Below are positions 57,681-64,000 of a stretch of 64,000 nt of DNA, one piece after another. The notes under the pieces were generated by a model. That model saw only the letters and a list, made by a program, of their open reading frames with translations. It did no database searches and was not told where the DNA came from. The stretch's first letter is position 1. Each line of letters begins with the position of its first letter. The stretch is taken from assembly GCF_020991365.1 (NCBI RefSeq), contig NZ_JAJLRA010000024.1, positions 33,882-97,881 of the forward strand. The letters are read 5' to 3'. The stretch comes from Streptacidiphilus sp. ASG 303. Lineage in GTDB: Bacteria; Actinomycetota; Actinomycetes; Streptomycetales; Streptomycetaceae. The position numbers and the translations under genes are program-made.

Positions 57681-59335
57681 CCGCCCCCGCAACGGCCGCC
57701 GCCGTCCACACCCTGTGGACGGCGGCGGGCGACAACCCCGCCATCCCCGCGCCGCACATCGAGTACGGGCAGCTGTCGCCCATGCTCGTCGTCCTCGGCG
57801 CCGCCGTGGCCGGCATCCTCGCCGAGGCCTTCCTGCCCCGGCGCGCCCGGTACACCGGCCAGGTCGCCATCGCCCTGCTGGGCCTCGCCGGCGCCTTCGC
57901 CGCCGTGGTCGCGCTCGCGGCGAGCGGCCACGCCACCACCCGGGCCGGCCTCGCCGCCATGGGCGCGGTCGCCGTCGACGGACCCGCGCTCTTCCTCCAG
58001 GGCGTCATCCTGCTGGTCGCCGTGGTCGCCGTGCTCTCCTTCGCCGAGCGGCGGCTGGAGCCGCGCGGTGCCGACGGCGCGCCCGTGGACGCCTTCGCCC
58101 CGCAGGGCTCCGCCGTGCCCGGCAGCGACCAGGAGAAGGCGGCGGCCAGGGCGGGCTTCGCCACCACCGAGGTCTTCCCGCTCACCCTGTTCGCGGTCGC
58201 CGGCATGCTGCTCTTCCCCGCCGCGTCCGACCTGCTGACCATGTTCGTGGCGCTGGAGGTCTTCTCCCTGCCGCTCTACCTGCTCTGCGCCCTCGCCCGG
58301 CGGCGCCGCCTGCTCTCCCAGGAGGCGGCCGTCAAGTACTTCCTCCTCGGCGCCTTCGCCTCCGCCTTCTTCCTCTTCGGCACCGCGCTGCTCTACGGCT
58401 ACGCGGGCACCGTGTCGCTCGGCGGCATCGCCGACGTGGTCTCCGGCAAGGCCCCCGTCACCCCGGCCCTGTCGGGCACCACCGGGAACGACGCCCTGCT
58501 GCTGATCGGCCTGGCGATGCTCGCCGTCGGCCTGCTCTTCAAGGTCGGCGCCGTCCCCTTCCACGCCTGGACCCCGGACGTCTACCAGGGCGCCCCCACC
58601 CCGGTCACCGGCTTCATGGCCGCCGCCACCAAGGTCGCCGCCTTCGGCGCCCTGCTGCGGCTGCTGTACGTGGCCCTGCCCGGCATGCGGTGGGACTGGC
58701 GGCCGGTGATGTGGGGCGTCGCCATCCTCACCATGGTGGCGGGCGCGGTCCTGGCGGTCACCCAGACCGACGTGAAGCGGCTCCTGGCGTACTCCTCCAT
58801 CGCCCACGCCGGGTTCATCCTCACCGGCGTGATCGCCACCGACCGGGCGGGCGTCTCCTCGGTGCTCTTCTACCTGGCGGCGTACTCCTTCGTGACCCTC
58901 GGCGCCTTCGCCGTGGTCACCCTGGTCCGCGACGCGGGCGGCGAGGCCACCCACCTGTCGCGGTGGGCCGGCCTCGGGCGGCGCTCGCCGCTGGTGGCGG
59001 CGGTCTTCGCGCTCTTCCTGCTGGCCTTCGCGGGCATCCCGCTGACGTCCGGCTTCACCGGGAAGTTCGCCGTCTTCCAGGCGGCGGCGTCCGGCGGCGC
59101 GGTGCCGCTGGTGGTCGTGGGCGTCCTGTCGTCGGCGGTCGCGGCCTTCTTCTACATCCGCGTCATCGTCCTGATGTTCTTCTCCGACCCGAAGGCGGAC
59201 GGCCCGTCCGTGGCGGTCCCCAGCCCGCTCACCGCCACCGCCATCGGCCTCGGCGTGCTGGTCACGGTCGTGCTCGGCCTGCTGCCGCAGTACTTCCTCG
59301 ACCTGGCGGACAAGGCGTCGGTCTTCGTCCGCTGA
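57677..59335 (+). CDS. nuoN: NADH-quinone oxidoreductase subunit N
   Basis: NuoN is the third antiporter-like pump and the last gene of the operon. The 552 residues include MFVALEVFSLPLYLLCAL, KVGAVPFHAWTPDVYQGAPTPVTGFMAAATK and TQTDVKRLLAYSSIAHAGFI. GTG overlaps nuoM (GTGA). A hairpin 31 bp downstream ends the operon. Confidence 0.97.
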   Translation: MTAPATAAAVHTLWTAAGDNPAIPAPHIEYGQLSPMLVVLGAAVAGILAEAFLPRRARYTGQVAIALLGLAGAFAAVVALAASGHATTRAGLAAMGAVAVDGPALFLQGVILLVAVVAVLSFAERRLEPRGADGAPVDAFAPQGSAVPGSDQEKAAARAGFATTEVFPLTLFAVAGMLLFPAASDLLTMFVALEVFSLPLYLLCALARRRRLLSQEAAVKYFLLGAFASAFFLFGTALLYGYAGTVSLGGIADVVSGKAPVTPALSGTTGNDALLLIGLAMLAVGLLFKVGAVPFHAWTPDVYQGAPTPVTGFMAAATKVAAFGALLRLLYVALPGMRWDWRPVMWGVAILTMVAGAVLAVTQTDVKRLLAYSSIAHAGFILTGVIATDRAGVSSVLFYLAAYSFVTLGAFAVVTLVRDAGGEATHLSRWAGLGRRSPLVAAVFALFLLAFAGIPLTSGFTGKFAVFQAAASGGAVPLVVVGVLSSAVAAFFYIRVIVLMFFSDPKADGPSVAVPSPLTATAIGLGVLVTVVLGLLPQYFLDLADKASVFVR

Positions 59336-59366
59336 CCCGCCCGGCCACCCGCGCACCCCTGCGCGC

Positions 59367-59408
59367 GCCCGCGCCCCCGGCCGCCCCCGCGGCGCCGGGG
59401 GCGCGGGC
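59367..59408. terminator. 15-bp perfect hairpin after nuo operon
   Basis: GCCCGCGCCCCCGGC pairs perfectly with GCCGGGGGCGCGGGC around a 12-nt loop, between the convergent nuoN and toxin genes. Confidence 0.8.
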
Positions 59409-59456
59409 ACGTCCGGGAGGGGACCGCCCGCCCGTCCCCCGGGCCGTCCGGGCGGT

Positions 59457-59774
59457 TCACAGCCCCAGGTAGTGCGACACCGCATGCTCGATCTCGGCCA
59501 ACTCGTCCCTGTCCAGGTAGTGGACCGGCTCGCCGTGGATGCAGTCGACGTCGACGGAACGGAGCTGGTCCACCAGGAACCGGGTCACGGTGCCGCCGAT
59601 CTCCAGTTCCGGGCGGAACACGGCGGGCTGCGCGCCGGTCGAGGTGGGAACGACCGTGGCCACGGTCCAGGGCATGGAGCTCGGGCTCAGCACCAGGCCG
59701 TACCGGCGGCCGCGCTGCTCATGCCCCCGCTCGGCATCGCCCAGGTCCACCCGGTAGACGGCGCCCCGGATCAC
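59457..59774 (-). CDS. MazF/PemK-type toxin
   Basis: This 105-residue protein has the CcdB/MazF fold: [12 protein letters not shown] at the start, [29 protein letters not shown], the conserved LVDQLRSVD segment and a C-terminal helix [14 protein letters not shown]. Such toxins are usually mRNA endonucleases. GTG start overlaps the antitoxin stop (GTGA), so the two are translationally coupled. Confidence 0.88.
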   Translation of the reverse strand: MIRGAVYRVDLGDAERGHEQRGRRYGLVLSPSSMPWTVATVVPTSTGAQPAVFRPELEIGGTVTRFLVDQLRSVDVDCIHGEPVHYLDRDELAEIEHAVSHYLGL

Positions 59775-60010
59775 CAGGCGTCCTCCTCGGCGGAGAGGTC
59801 CTCGCCGGCCGGCCGCTCGGCGTCGGACCGGGCCTGGGCCAGCCAGACCTCCCGCTCCAGCAGGCGCAGGGCACGCCGCATGACGTCACTGGTCCGCTCG
59901 CCGTTGCGCATGGCGGCGCGGATGACGCGCTCGTCCTCCCCGGTCGGCCGGAACCCTATGGTCGTTGCCGTGCACTCGGAGCAGGACCTTGGTGCACGAA
60001 CGTCGAGCAC
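59771..60010 (-). CDS. antitoxin partner, start codon uncertain
   Basis: The core [21 protein letters not shown] and [19 protein letters not shown] is a ribbon-helix-helix-type antitoxin ending ...DLSAEEDAW. Homologues I remember begin [10 protein letters not shown]; here that Met codon reads ACG. The only in-frame standard start upstream is the GTG at 60010, which lies inside the phosphotransferase gene, adds about 16 residues (with two Cys) and has no ribosome site. So the start is either that GTG or a non-standard one (ACG), unless the gene is damaged. Confidence 0.72.
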   Translation of the reverse strand: MLDVRAPRSCSECTATTIGFRPTGEDERVIRAAMRNGERTSDVMRRALRLLEREVWLAQARSDAERPAGEDLSAEEDAW

Positions 60011-61161
60011 ATGGTGCGCAGGCCGTCCGTGAACGCCCGACCGGCGTCCGAGGCGAACCAGGCCGCGTGGCCCGTGAAGTAGTCCCGGTACGTCTCCAGC
60101 GCCTGCTCAGTGCGCCCCAGCACCGTGTGGAAGTACCAGGCCTCCGACAGGGCGTAGTCGGCGTGGACCAGCGGCAGCACCTCCGGCAGGGCCGCCGCCT
60201 CGGCGGGGGAGAGCGGCCGCACCGACCGGTAGCCGTCCAGCAGCGCCTCCGCCTGACCGGGGTGCACGGCGGCCGCGCCCAGCTCCGGCAGGCGCAGCCA
60301 CTCCACCGCGCACCGCTCCAGCGCGGTCGCCAGGTCGTGGACGGCGGTGGTCCGGTTCGCCAGGCCGAAGTCGAGGACGGCGGCCACCGCGTCGCCGTCC
60401 CCGCCGCCGCCCCCGTTCTCGCCGCCGCCCCAGAGCAGGTTGCTGCCGTGCCAGTCGCCGTGCGTCCACAGCGGCGCCGGCTCCGGCGGGCGGTCCGGGA
60501 CCAGCCGCAGGTGGACCCGCTCCAGGTCGCCCCGCCAGTCCACCCGCTCCAGCAGCTCCCCCAGGCCCGGCCGGGCCGCGGCGAAGGCCGCCAGGGCCGC
60601 CACCGGGTCGCCGGCCGTCCCGAACACCTCGTGCGAGGCCAGCAGCGGCAGCGGCCCGCGCGGCGGCGCCCCGTACCCCTCGGCGGCCAGGTGCAGACGC
60701 GCCAGGGCCGCGCCCGCGGAGCGGGCCTGGGCCGCCGACAGGTACGGCGTCCAGGAGAAGCGGTCCCGGTAGCGGTCCTCGCCCGGAAGCGCCGTGTGCA
60801 CCTCGTACGTCCACGGGCCGCACGCGACCGCGGTCGCCCCGTCCCGGTCGGGCAGCACCCGGGCCACCGGCGCCCCGCGCGCCGCCAGGTGCGCCAGGAA
60901 GCGGTGCTCCTCCGCCAGCGCGGCGGCGCGGCGCACCGAGCGGTGGTGGCGCTTGACGAAGAGGCGCCGGCCGTCGCGGGTCCGGACCAGCGCGCCCGCC
61001 GACAGGGGCCGTGGGCTGCGCCACAGCACCGCGTCCAGGCCGCCGGTCCCGGGCACGCGGTCCAGCAGCCGGGCGGTCTCGTCCCCGGTCAGCGGCGGCC
61101 AGTCCGGCGCCACGAGCTCGGCCCGGCCCATGCCGAGCACCCGCGTCCCGCCGTCCGCCAC
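59956..61161 (-). CDS. APH-fold phosphotransferase family protein
   Basis: This 401-residue protein has the aminoglycoside phosphotransferase-like kinase fold: [11 protein letters not shown] with the ATP Lys, [14 protein letters not shown] (~234) with the catalytic Asp, and [10 protein letters not shown] with the metal-binding Asp. The substrate is unknown; homologues in actinobacteria include small-molecule and maltose-type kinases. A Gly-rich loop ([13 protein letters not shown]) interrupts between motifs. I chose the GTG at 61161 because AGGAGG lies seven bases away. Its end overlaps the antitoxin's putative start. Confidence 0.88.
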   Translation of the reverse strand: MADGGTRVLGMGRAELVAPDWPPLTGDETARLLDRVPGTGGLDAVLWRSPRPLSAGALVRTRDGRRLFVKRHHRSVRRAAALAEEHRFLAHLAARGAPVARVLPDRDGATAVACGPWTYEVHTALPGEDRYRDRFSWTPYLSAAQARSAGAALARLHLAAEGYGAPPRGPLPLLASHEVFGTAGDPVAALAAFAAARPGLGELLERVDWRGDLERVHLRLVPDRPPEPAPLWTHGDWHGSNLLWGGGENGGGGGDGDAVAAVLDFGLANRTTAVHDLATALERCAVEWLRLPELGAAAVHPGQAEALLDGYRSVRPLSPAEAAALPEVLPLVHADYALSEAWYFHTVLGRTEQALETYRDYFTGHAAWFASDAGRAFTDGLRTMCSTFVHQGPAPSARQRP

Positions 61162-61365
61162 CGCCGCACCTCCTCCGCACCCGCCGCGCCCGCCCACGTC
61201 CCCCCATCCTCGCCCATCGGCCGCGGACCCCCGCCGGACGGCGTCGGCGGGGCCCGGGGAGCAGTGCCCACGCAGTGATCGAAGAGCGACCGGATACCCT
61301 GCCCTTGATGGCATCGGCGGCCGCCGCCAGGGCCGCAGGAACGACCAGCGACAGGAGTGGTCTCC

Positions 61366-62376
61366 GTGACCGTCGTGGGCCCCTTCGGGCTGAGCATGCA
61401 GGACGAGGCCCTCGAGGCCGACGTCCGGTACGGCATGGCCGCTGTCGAGGAGGCGTTGCTGGATGCCACCAAGAGCGACACGCCGTTCATCACCGCCGCC
61501 GCCCAGCACCTGCTCGCGGCCGGGGGCAAACGGTTCCGTCCGCTGCTGGTGCTCCTCGCCTCCCACTTCGGCGACCCGGCCGCCCCCGGCGTCGTCCCGG
61601 CCGCCCTGGTCGTGGAGCTCACCCACCTCGCCACCCTCTACCACGACGACGTGATGGACGAGGCGCCCGTGCGGCGCGGCACCCCCAGTGCCAACGCCCG
61701 CTGGGACAACTCCGTCGCCATCCTCACCGGCGACTTCCTCTTCTCCCGCGCCTCGCAGGTGCTGGCCGACCTCGGCCCGCAGGCGGTGCGGCTGCAGGCG
61801 GAGGCGTTCGAGCGGCTGGTCACCGGCCAGATCCTGGAGACCGCCGGCCCCCGGCCGGGCGACGACCCGGTCCGGCACTACCTGGACGTCATCAGCGGCA
61901 AGACCAGTGCGCTGGTGGCGGTCTCCTGCCGGTTCGGCGCCATGCTCTCCGGCGCCGACGAGCGGACGGTGGACGTCCTCACCGAGTTCGGGGAGCGGAT
62001 CGGCACCGCCTTCCAGCTCGCCGACGACATCCTGGACGTCGCCAGCGACGGCCACGAGTCCGGCAAGACGCCCGGCACGGACCTGCGCGAGGGCGTCCCC
62101 ACGCTGCCCGTGCTGCTGCTGCGCGCCATGCCCGCCGACCCCTCCGACCCGGACGACACCCGGCTGCGGGAGCTGCTCGACGGCGACCTCGCCGACGACG
62201 CCCGGCACGCGGAGGCGCTGGGCCTGCTGCGCCGCCACCCGGCGCTGGAGCGGGCCCGCCGCGAGACCCTGCGGTACGCGGACGAGGCCCGCGCCCTGCT
62301 GGGCCGGCTGCCGCACTGCCCCGCCCGCGCGGCCCTGGAGGGGCTCTGCGACGCGGTGGCCGTCCGCACCATGTGA
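61366..62376 (+). CDS. trans-polyprenyl diphosphate synthase
   Basis: This 336-residue enzyme adds isopentenyl units to make a long all-trans polyprenyl diphosphate, probably the menaquinone side chain. It has GGKRFRPLLVLL, the first Asp-rich motif YHDDVMDEAPVRRGTPS (~93) and the second QLADDILDV (~218). Chain length cannot be read from this; nonaprenyl would fit actinobacterial menaquinone-9. The GTG at 61366 is preferred over 61357, since AGGAG is eight bases away. TACCCT at 61295 may be its -10. Confidence 0.93.
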   Translation: MTVVGPFGLSMQDEALEADVRYGMAAVEEALLDATKSDTPFITAAAQHLLAAGGKRFRPLLVLLASHFGDPAAPGVVPAALVVELTHLATLYHDDVMDEAPVRRGTPSANARWDNSVAILTGDFLFSRASQVLADLGPQAVRLQAEAFERLVTGQILETAGPRPGDDPVRHYLDVISGKTSALVAVSCRFGAMLSGADERTVDVLTEFGERIGTAFQLADDILDVASDGHESGKTPGTDLREGVPTLPVLLLRAMPADPSDPDDTRLRELLDGDLADDARHAEALGLLRRHPALERARRETLRYADEARALLGRLPHCPARAALEGLCDAVAVRTM

Positions 62377-62399
62377 GCGGGCGGCTCGCGGCGCCCGGA

Positions 62400-62475
62400 G
62401 GGCCCGGCCGCGTGAGCCGGACGGGGTGAGCCGGACTGCGTGAGCGGGGCCGGGTGGGCCGGGCCGCGTGAGCTG
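62400..62475. repeat. degenerate minisatellite, GTGAGCCGGAC
   Basis: Imperfect copies of GCGTGAGCCGGAC and GGTGAGCCGGAC lie head-to-tail between the polyprenyl synthase and the regulator gene. Confidence 0.65.
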
Positions 62476-62641
62476 TGCCGCCGTGCCGGTCCGCACGCGC
62501 CCGGCCGCACCGCGCCCTGGAACCCCGGCCCTTCCGCCCGCCGCGGCTGCCCGGTGGGCCAGACTGGGCCCGGACCGGCGTCCGCCGGTCCCGTCCGCCG
62601 CCCAGCCCCCCAGCCGTCCAGCCGCCCACCGGAAGGCCGCC

Positions 62642-63304
62642 ATGCTCCGCGTCGTCATCGCCGAGGACTCCGTACTGCTGCGGGAGGGCCTGACCCGCCT
62701 GCTCACCGACCGCGGGATGGAGGTCGCGGCCGGCGTCGGCGACGGCGCGGCCCTGCTGGCGGCCGTCGAGGAGCTGGCCGGCGCCGGCCGCCTCCCGGAC
62801 GTCGTCGTCGCCGACGTGCGGATGCCCCCCACTCACACCGACGAGGGCGTGCGGGCCTGCGTGGAGCTGCGCCGCCGCCACCCGGGGCTGGGCGTGCTGG
62901 TCCTCTCCCAGTACGTCGAGGAGCGCTACGCCTCCGAGCTGCTGGCCGGCTCCACCCGCGGCGTCGGCTACCTGCTGAAGGACCGGGTGGCCGAGGTGCG
63001 GGAGTTCGCCGAGGCCGTGGAGCGGGTGGCCGCGGGCGGGACCGCCCTGGACCCGGAGGTCGTGGCCCAGCTGATCGGCCGCAGCCGCCGGGCCGACGTG
63101 CTGGAGTCGCTGACCCCGCGCGAGCGGGAGGTGCTGGCGCTGATGGCCGAGGGCCGCACCAACACCGCCGTCGCCCGGCAGCTCGTCGTCTCCGACGGCG
63201 CGGTCGAGAAGCACGTCGGCAACATCTTCCTCAAGCTGGGGCTCGCCCAGAGCCCGGAGGACCACCGGCGGGTGCTCGCGGTGCTGGCGTACCTGCGCTC
63301 CTGA
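62642..63304 (+). CDS. NarL/LuxR-family response regulator, no kinase nearby
   Basis: The 220-residue regulator has a receiver (~1-125) with AEDSVLL, phospho-acceptor Asp ~58 in VVADVRMPP and Lys in YLLKDRV, then a LuxR-type helix-turn-helix (~150-210: [25 protein letters not shown]...[11 protein letters not shown]). ATG after GGAAGG. These regulators usually sit next to a histidine kinase; here the neighbours are the polyprenyl synthase and korA. Confidence 0.94.
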   Translation: MLRVVIAEDSVLLREGLTRLLTDRGMEVAAGVGDGAALLAAVEELAGAGRLPDVVVADVRMPPTHTDEGVRACVELRRRHPGLGVLVLSQYVEERYASELLAGSTRGVGYLLKDRVAEVREFAEAVERVAAGGTALDPEVVAQLIGRSRRADVLESLTPREREVLALMAEGRTNTAVARQLVVSDGAVEKHVGNIFLKLGLAQSPEDHRRVLAVLAYLRS

Positions 63305-63435
63305 GGCCCGCCCGAGCCTGCCCCGCGCCGTCCTCGGCGGGGGGAGCGGACCCGGCGTGCGCCTGGTTGGACGAAGGGGGTGAAAGGCGCCCCGCGAGCA
63401 TCCCGGGCTCCTGACATAGGCAACCCTTACCCGCA

Positions 63436-63441
63436 TAGGAT
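63436..63441 (+). promoter_or_regulatory. -10 box TAGGAT upstream of korA
   Basis: TAGGAT, with TGACAT 18 bp upstream, makes a good promoter; the leader would be about 70 nt. Confidence 0.5.
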
Positions 63442-63516
63442 GAGGACGGTGCACCACGTGGACGGGAGCACACGGCTCGCGCCCGCTCGTGGTGGCCTCG
63501 AGGGAGGTCCAGGCCA

Positions 63517-64000
63517 GTGACCAGCCAGGTCGACCAGACGGAGGCGGCGGACGGGGCGGCGGCGCCCGGCAGCCCGCCCGGGGAGTCCCGGAGCCCGGCG
63601 GGCGGGCCCGTCAAGCAGGTGAAACGGCTGGACCGCGTGGTCATCCGGTTCGCGGGGGACTCCGGCGACGGCATGCAGCTCACCGGCGACCGCTTCACGT
63701 CGGAGACCGCGTCCTTCGGCAACGACCTGTCCACGCTGCCGAACTTCCCCGCCGAGATCCGCGCCCCCGCCGGCACGCTGCCCGGGGTGTCGTCCTTCCA
63801 GCTGCACTTCGCCGACCACGACATCCTCACCCCCGGCGACGCCCCGCACGTGCTGGTGGCGATGAACCCGGCAGCGCTCAAGGCCAACCTGGCGGACGTG
63901 CCGCGCGGCGCCGAGGTCATCGTCAACACCGACGAGTTCACCAGGCGCGCCCTGGCCAAGGTCGGCTACGCGGCCGACCCGCTGGAGGACGGCTCGCTGG
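63517..64000 (+). CDS. korA: 2-oxoacid:ferredoxin oxidoreductase alpha subunit, 5' part
   Basis: The first 161 residues of a 2-oxoglutarate/pyruvate:ferredoxin oxidoreductase alpha chain are seen; the gene runs off the window. After a ~30-residue Pro/Gly-rich lead, the gamma-type domain reads [26 protein letters not shown], with [19 protein letters not shown]. The enzyme oxidises a 2-oxoacid with ferredoxin. GTG start with GGAGG nine bases upstream. A korB gene should follow. Confidence 0.9.
   Translation, partial: MTSQVDQTEAADGAAAPGSPPGESRSPAGGPVKQVKRLDRVVIRFAGDSGDGMQLTGDRFTSETASFGNDLSTLPNFPAEIRAPAGTLPGVSSFQLHFADHDILTPGDAPHVLVAMNPAALKANLADVPRGAEVIVNTDEFTRRALAKVGYAADPLEDGSL

Overview
The window is very GC-rich actinobacterial DNA (about 73-75% G+C by eye) with many GTG starts, 4-bp GTGA/ATGA gene overlaps and TANNNT-type -10 boxes close to start codons. 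Chaplin genes, a futalosine-type menaquinone pathway and the gene order hemL - resABC - mqn genes - nuoA-N - polyprenyl synthase - korA point to Streptomyces or a close relative such as Kitasatospora. It looks like ordinary chromosomal core sequence with small accessory insertions. I see no rRNA, tRNA, CRISPR array, insertion sequence or prophage.

Layout. (1) 1-1.5 kb: three chaplin genes, two leftward and one rightward, the first cut by the window edge. (2) 1.6-4.8 kb: a leftward module of an OmpR-type regulator, its histidine kinase, and two small exported proteins. Matching direct repeats lie upstream of both the regulator and the exported pair. (3) 4.9-7.0 kb: YnfA, an Ala-rich lipoprotein and a hypothetical. 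(4) 7.2-14.6 kb: hemL, a histidine phosphatase, a DJ-1/PfpI protein, then the System II cytochrome c maturation set resA-ccdA-resB-resC. (5) 14.6-18.1 kb, leftward: acyl-CoA carboxylase beta and epsilon subunits, an Fcy1-like deaminase and a PLDc_N membrane protein. (6) 18.2-24.4 kb: menaquinone genes (UbiD-like decarboxylase, mqnP, UbiX-like flavin prenyltransferase, mqnE) interleaved with an Lrp regulator and threonine ammonia-lyase. (7) 24.5-28.4 kb: GNAT, DUF4229, LacI regulator, an internally deleted Uma2 gene, an MFS transporter and a cold-shock protein. (8) 28.8-41 kb: mqnA, a Ser/Thr kinase, mqnC, a shrunken amidohydrolase-like gene, menG, a large secreted nuclease, a DUF3533-like membrane protein and geranylgeranyl reductase. 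(9) 41.2-42.4 kb: a secreted TNT-type NAD glycohydrolase overlapped by a small candidate immunity gene that has no ATG, GTG or TTG start. (10) 42.4-59.4 kb: the complete 14-gene complex I operon nuoA-N behind a leader with a near-consensus Rex operator. (11) 59.4-64 kb: a MazF-like toxin and its antitoxin, an APH-fold phosphotransferase, a trans-polyprenyl synthase, an orphan NarL-type regulator and the 5' part of korA.

The genes fit one theme, respiration. Menaquinone is made from chorismate by the futalosine route (MqnA, C, E, P, the UbiD and UbiX homologues and MenG are here; MqnB and MqnD are not). Its side chain comes from the polyprenyl synthase and is probably saturated by the reductase. 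Menaquinone accepts electrons from complex I, while hemL and resABC supply heme and mature c-type cytochromes. The strongest leads for new biology are the NADase/candidate-immunity pair with its apparent CTG start, the two-component system with a predicted operator shared with two exported proteins, and the toxin-antitoxin pair whose antitoxin seems to have lost its usual start codon.
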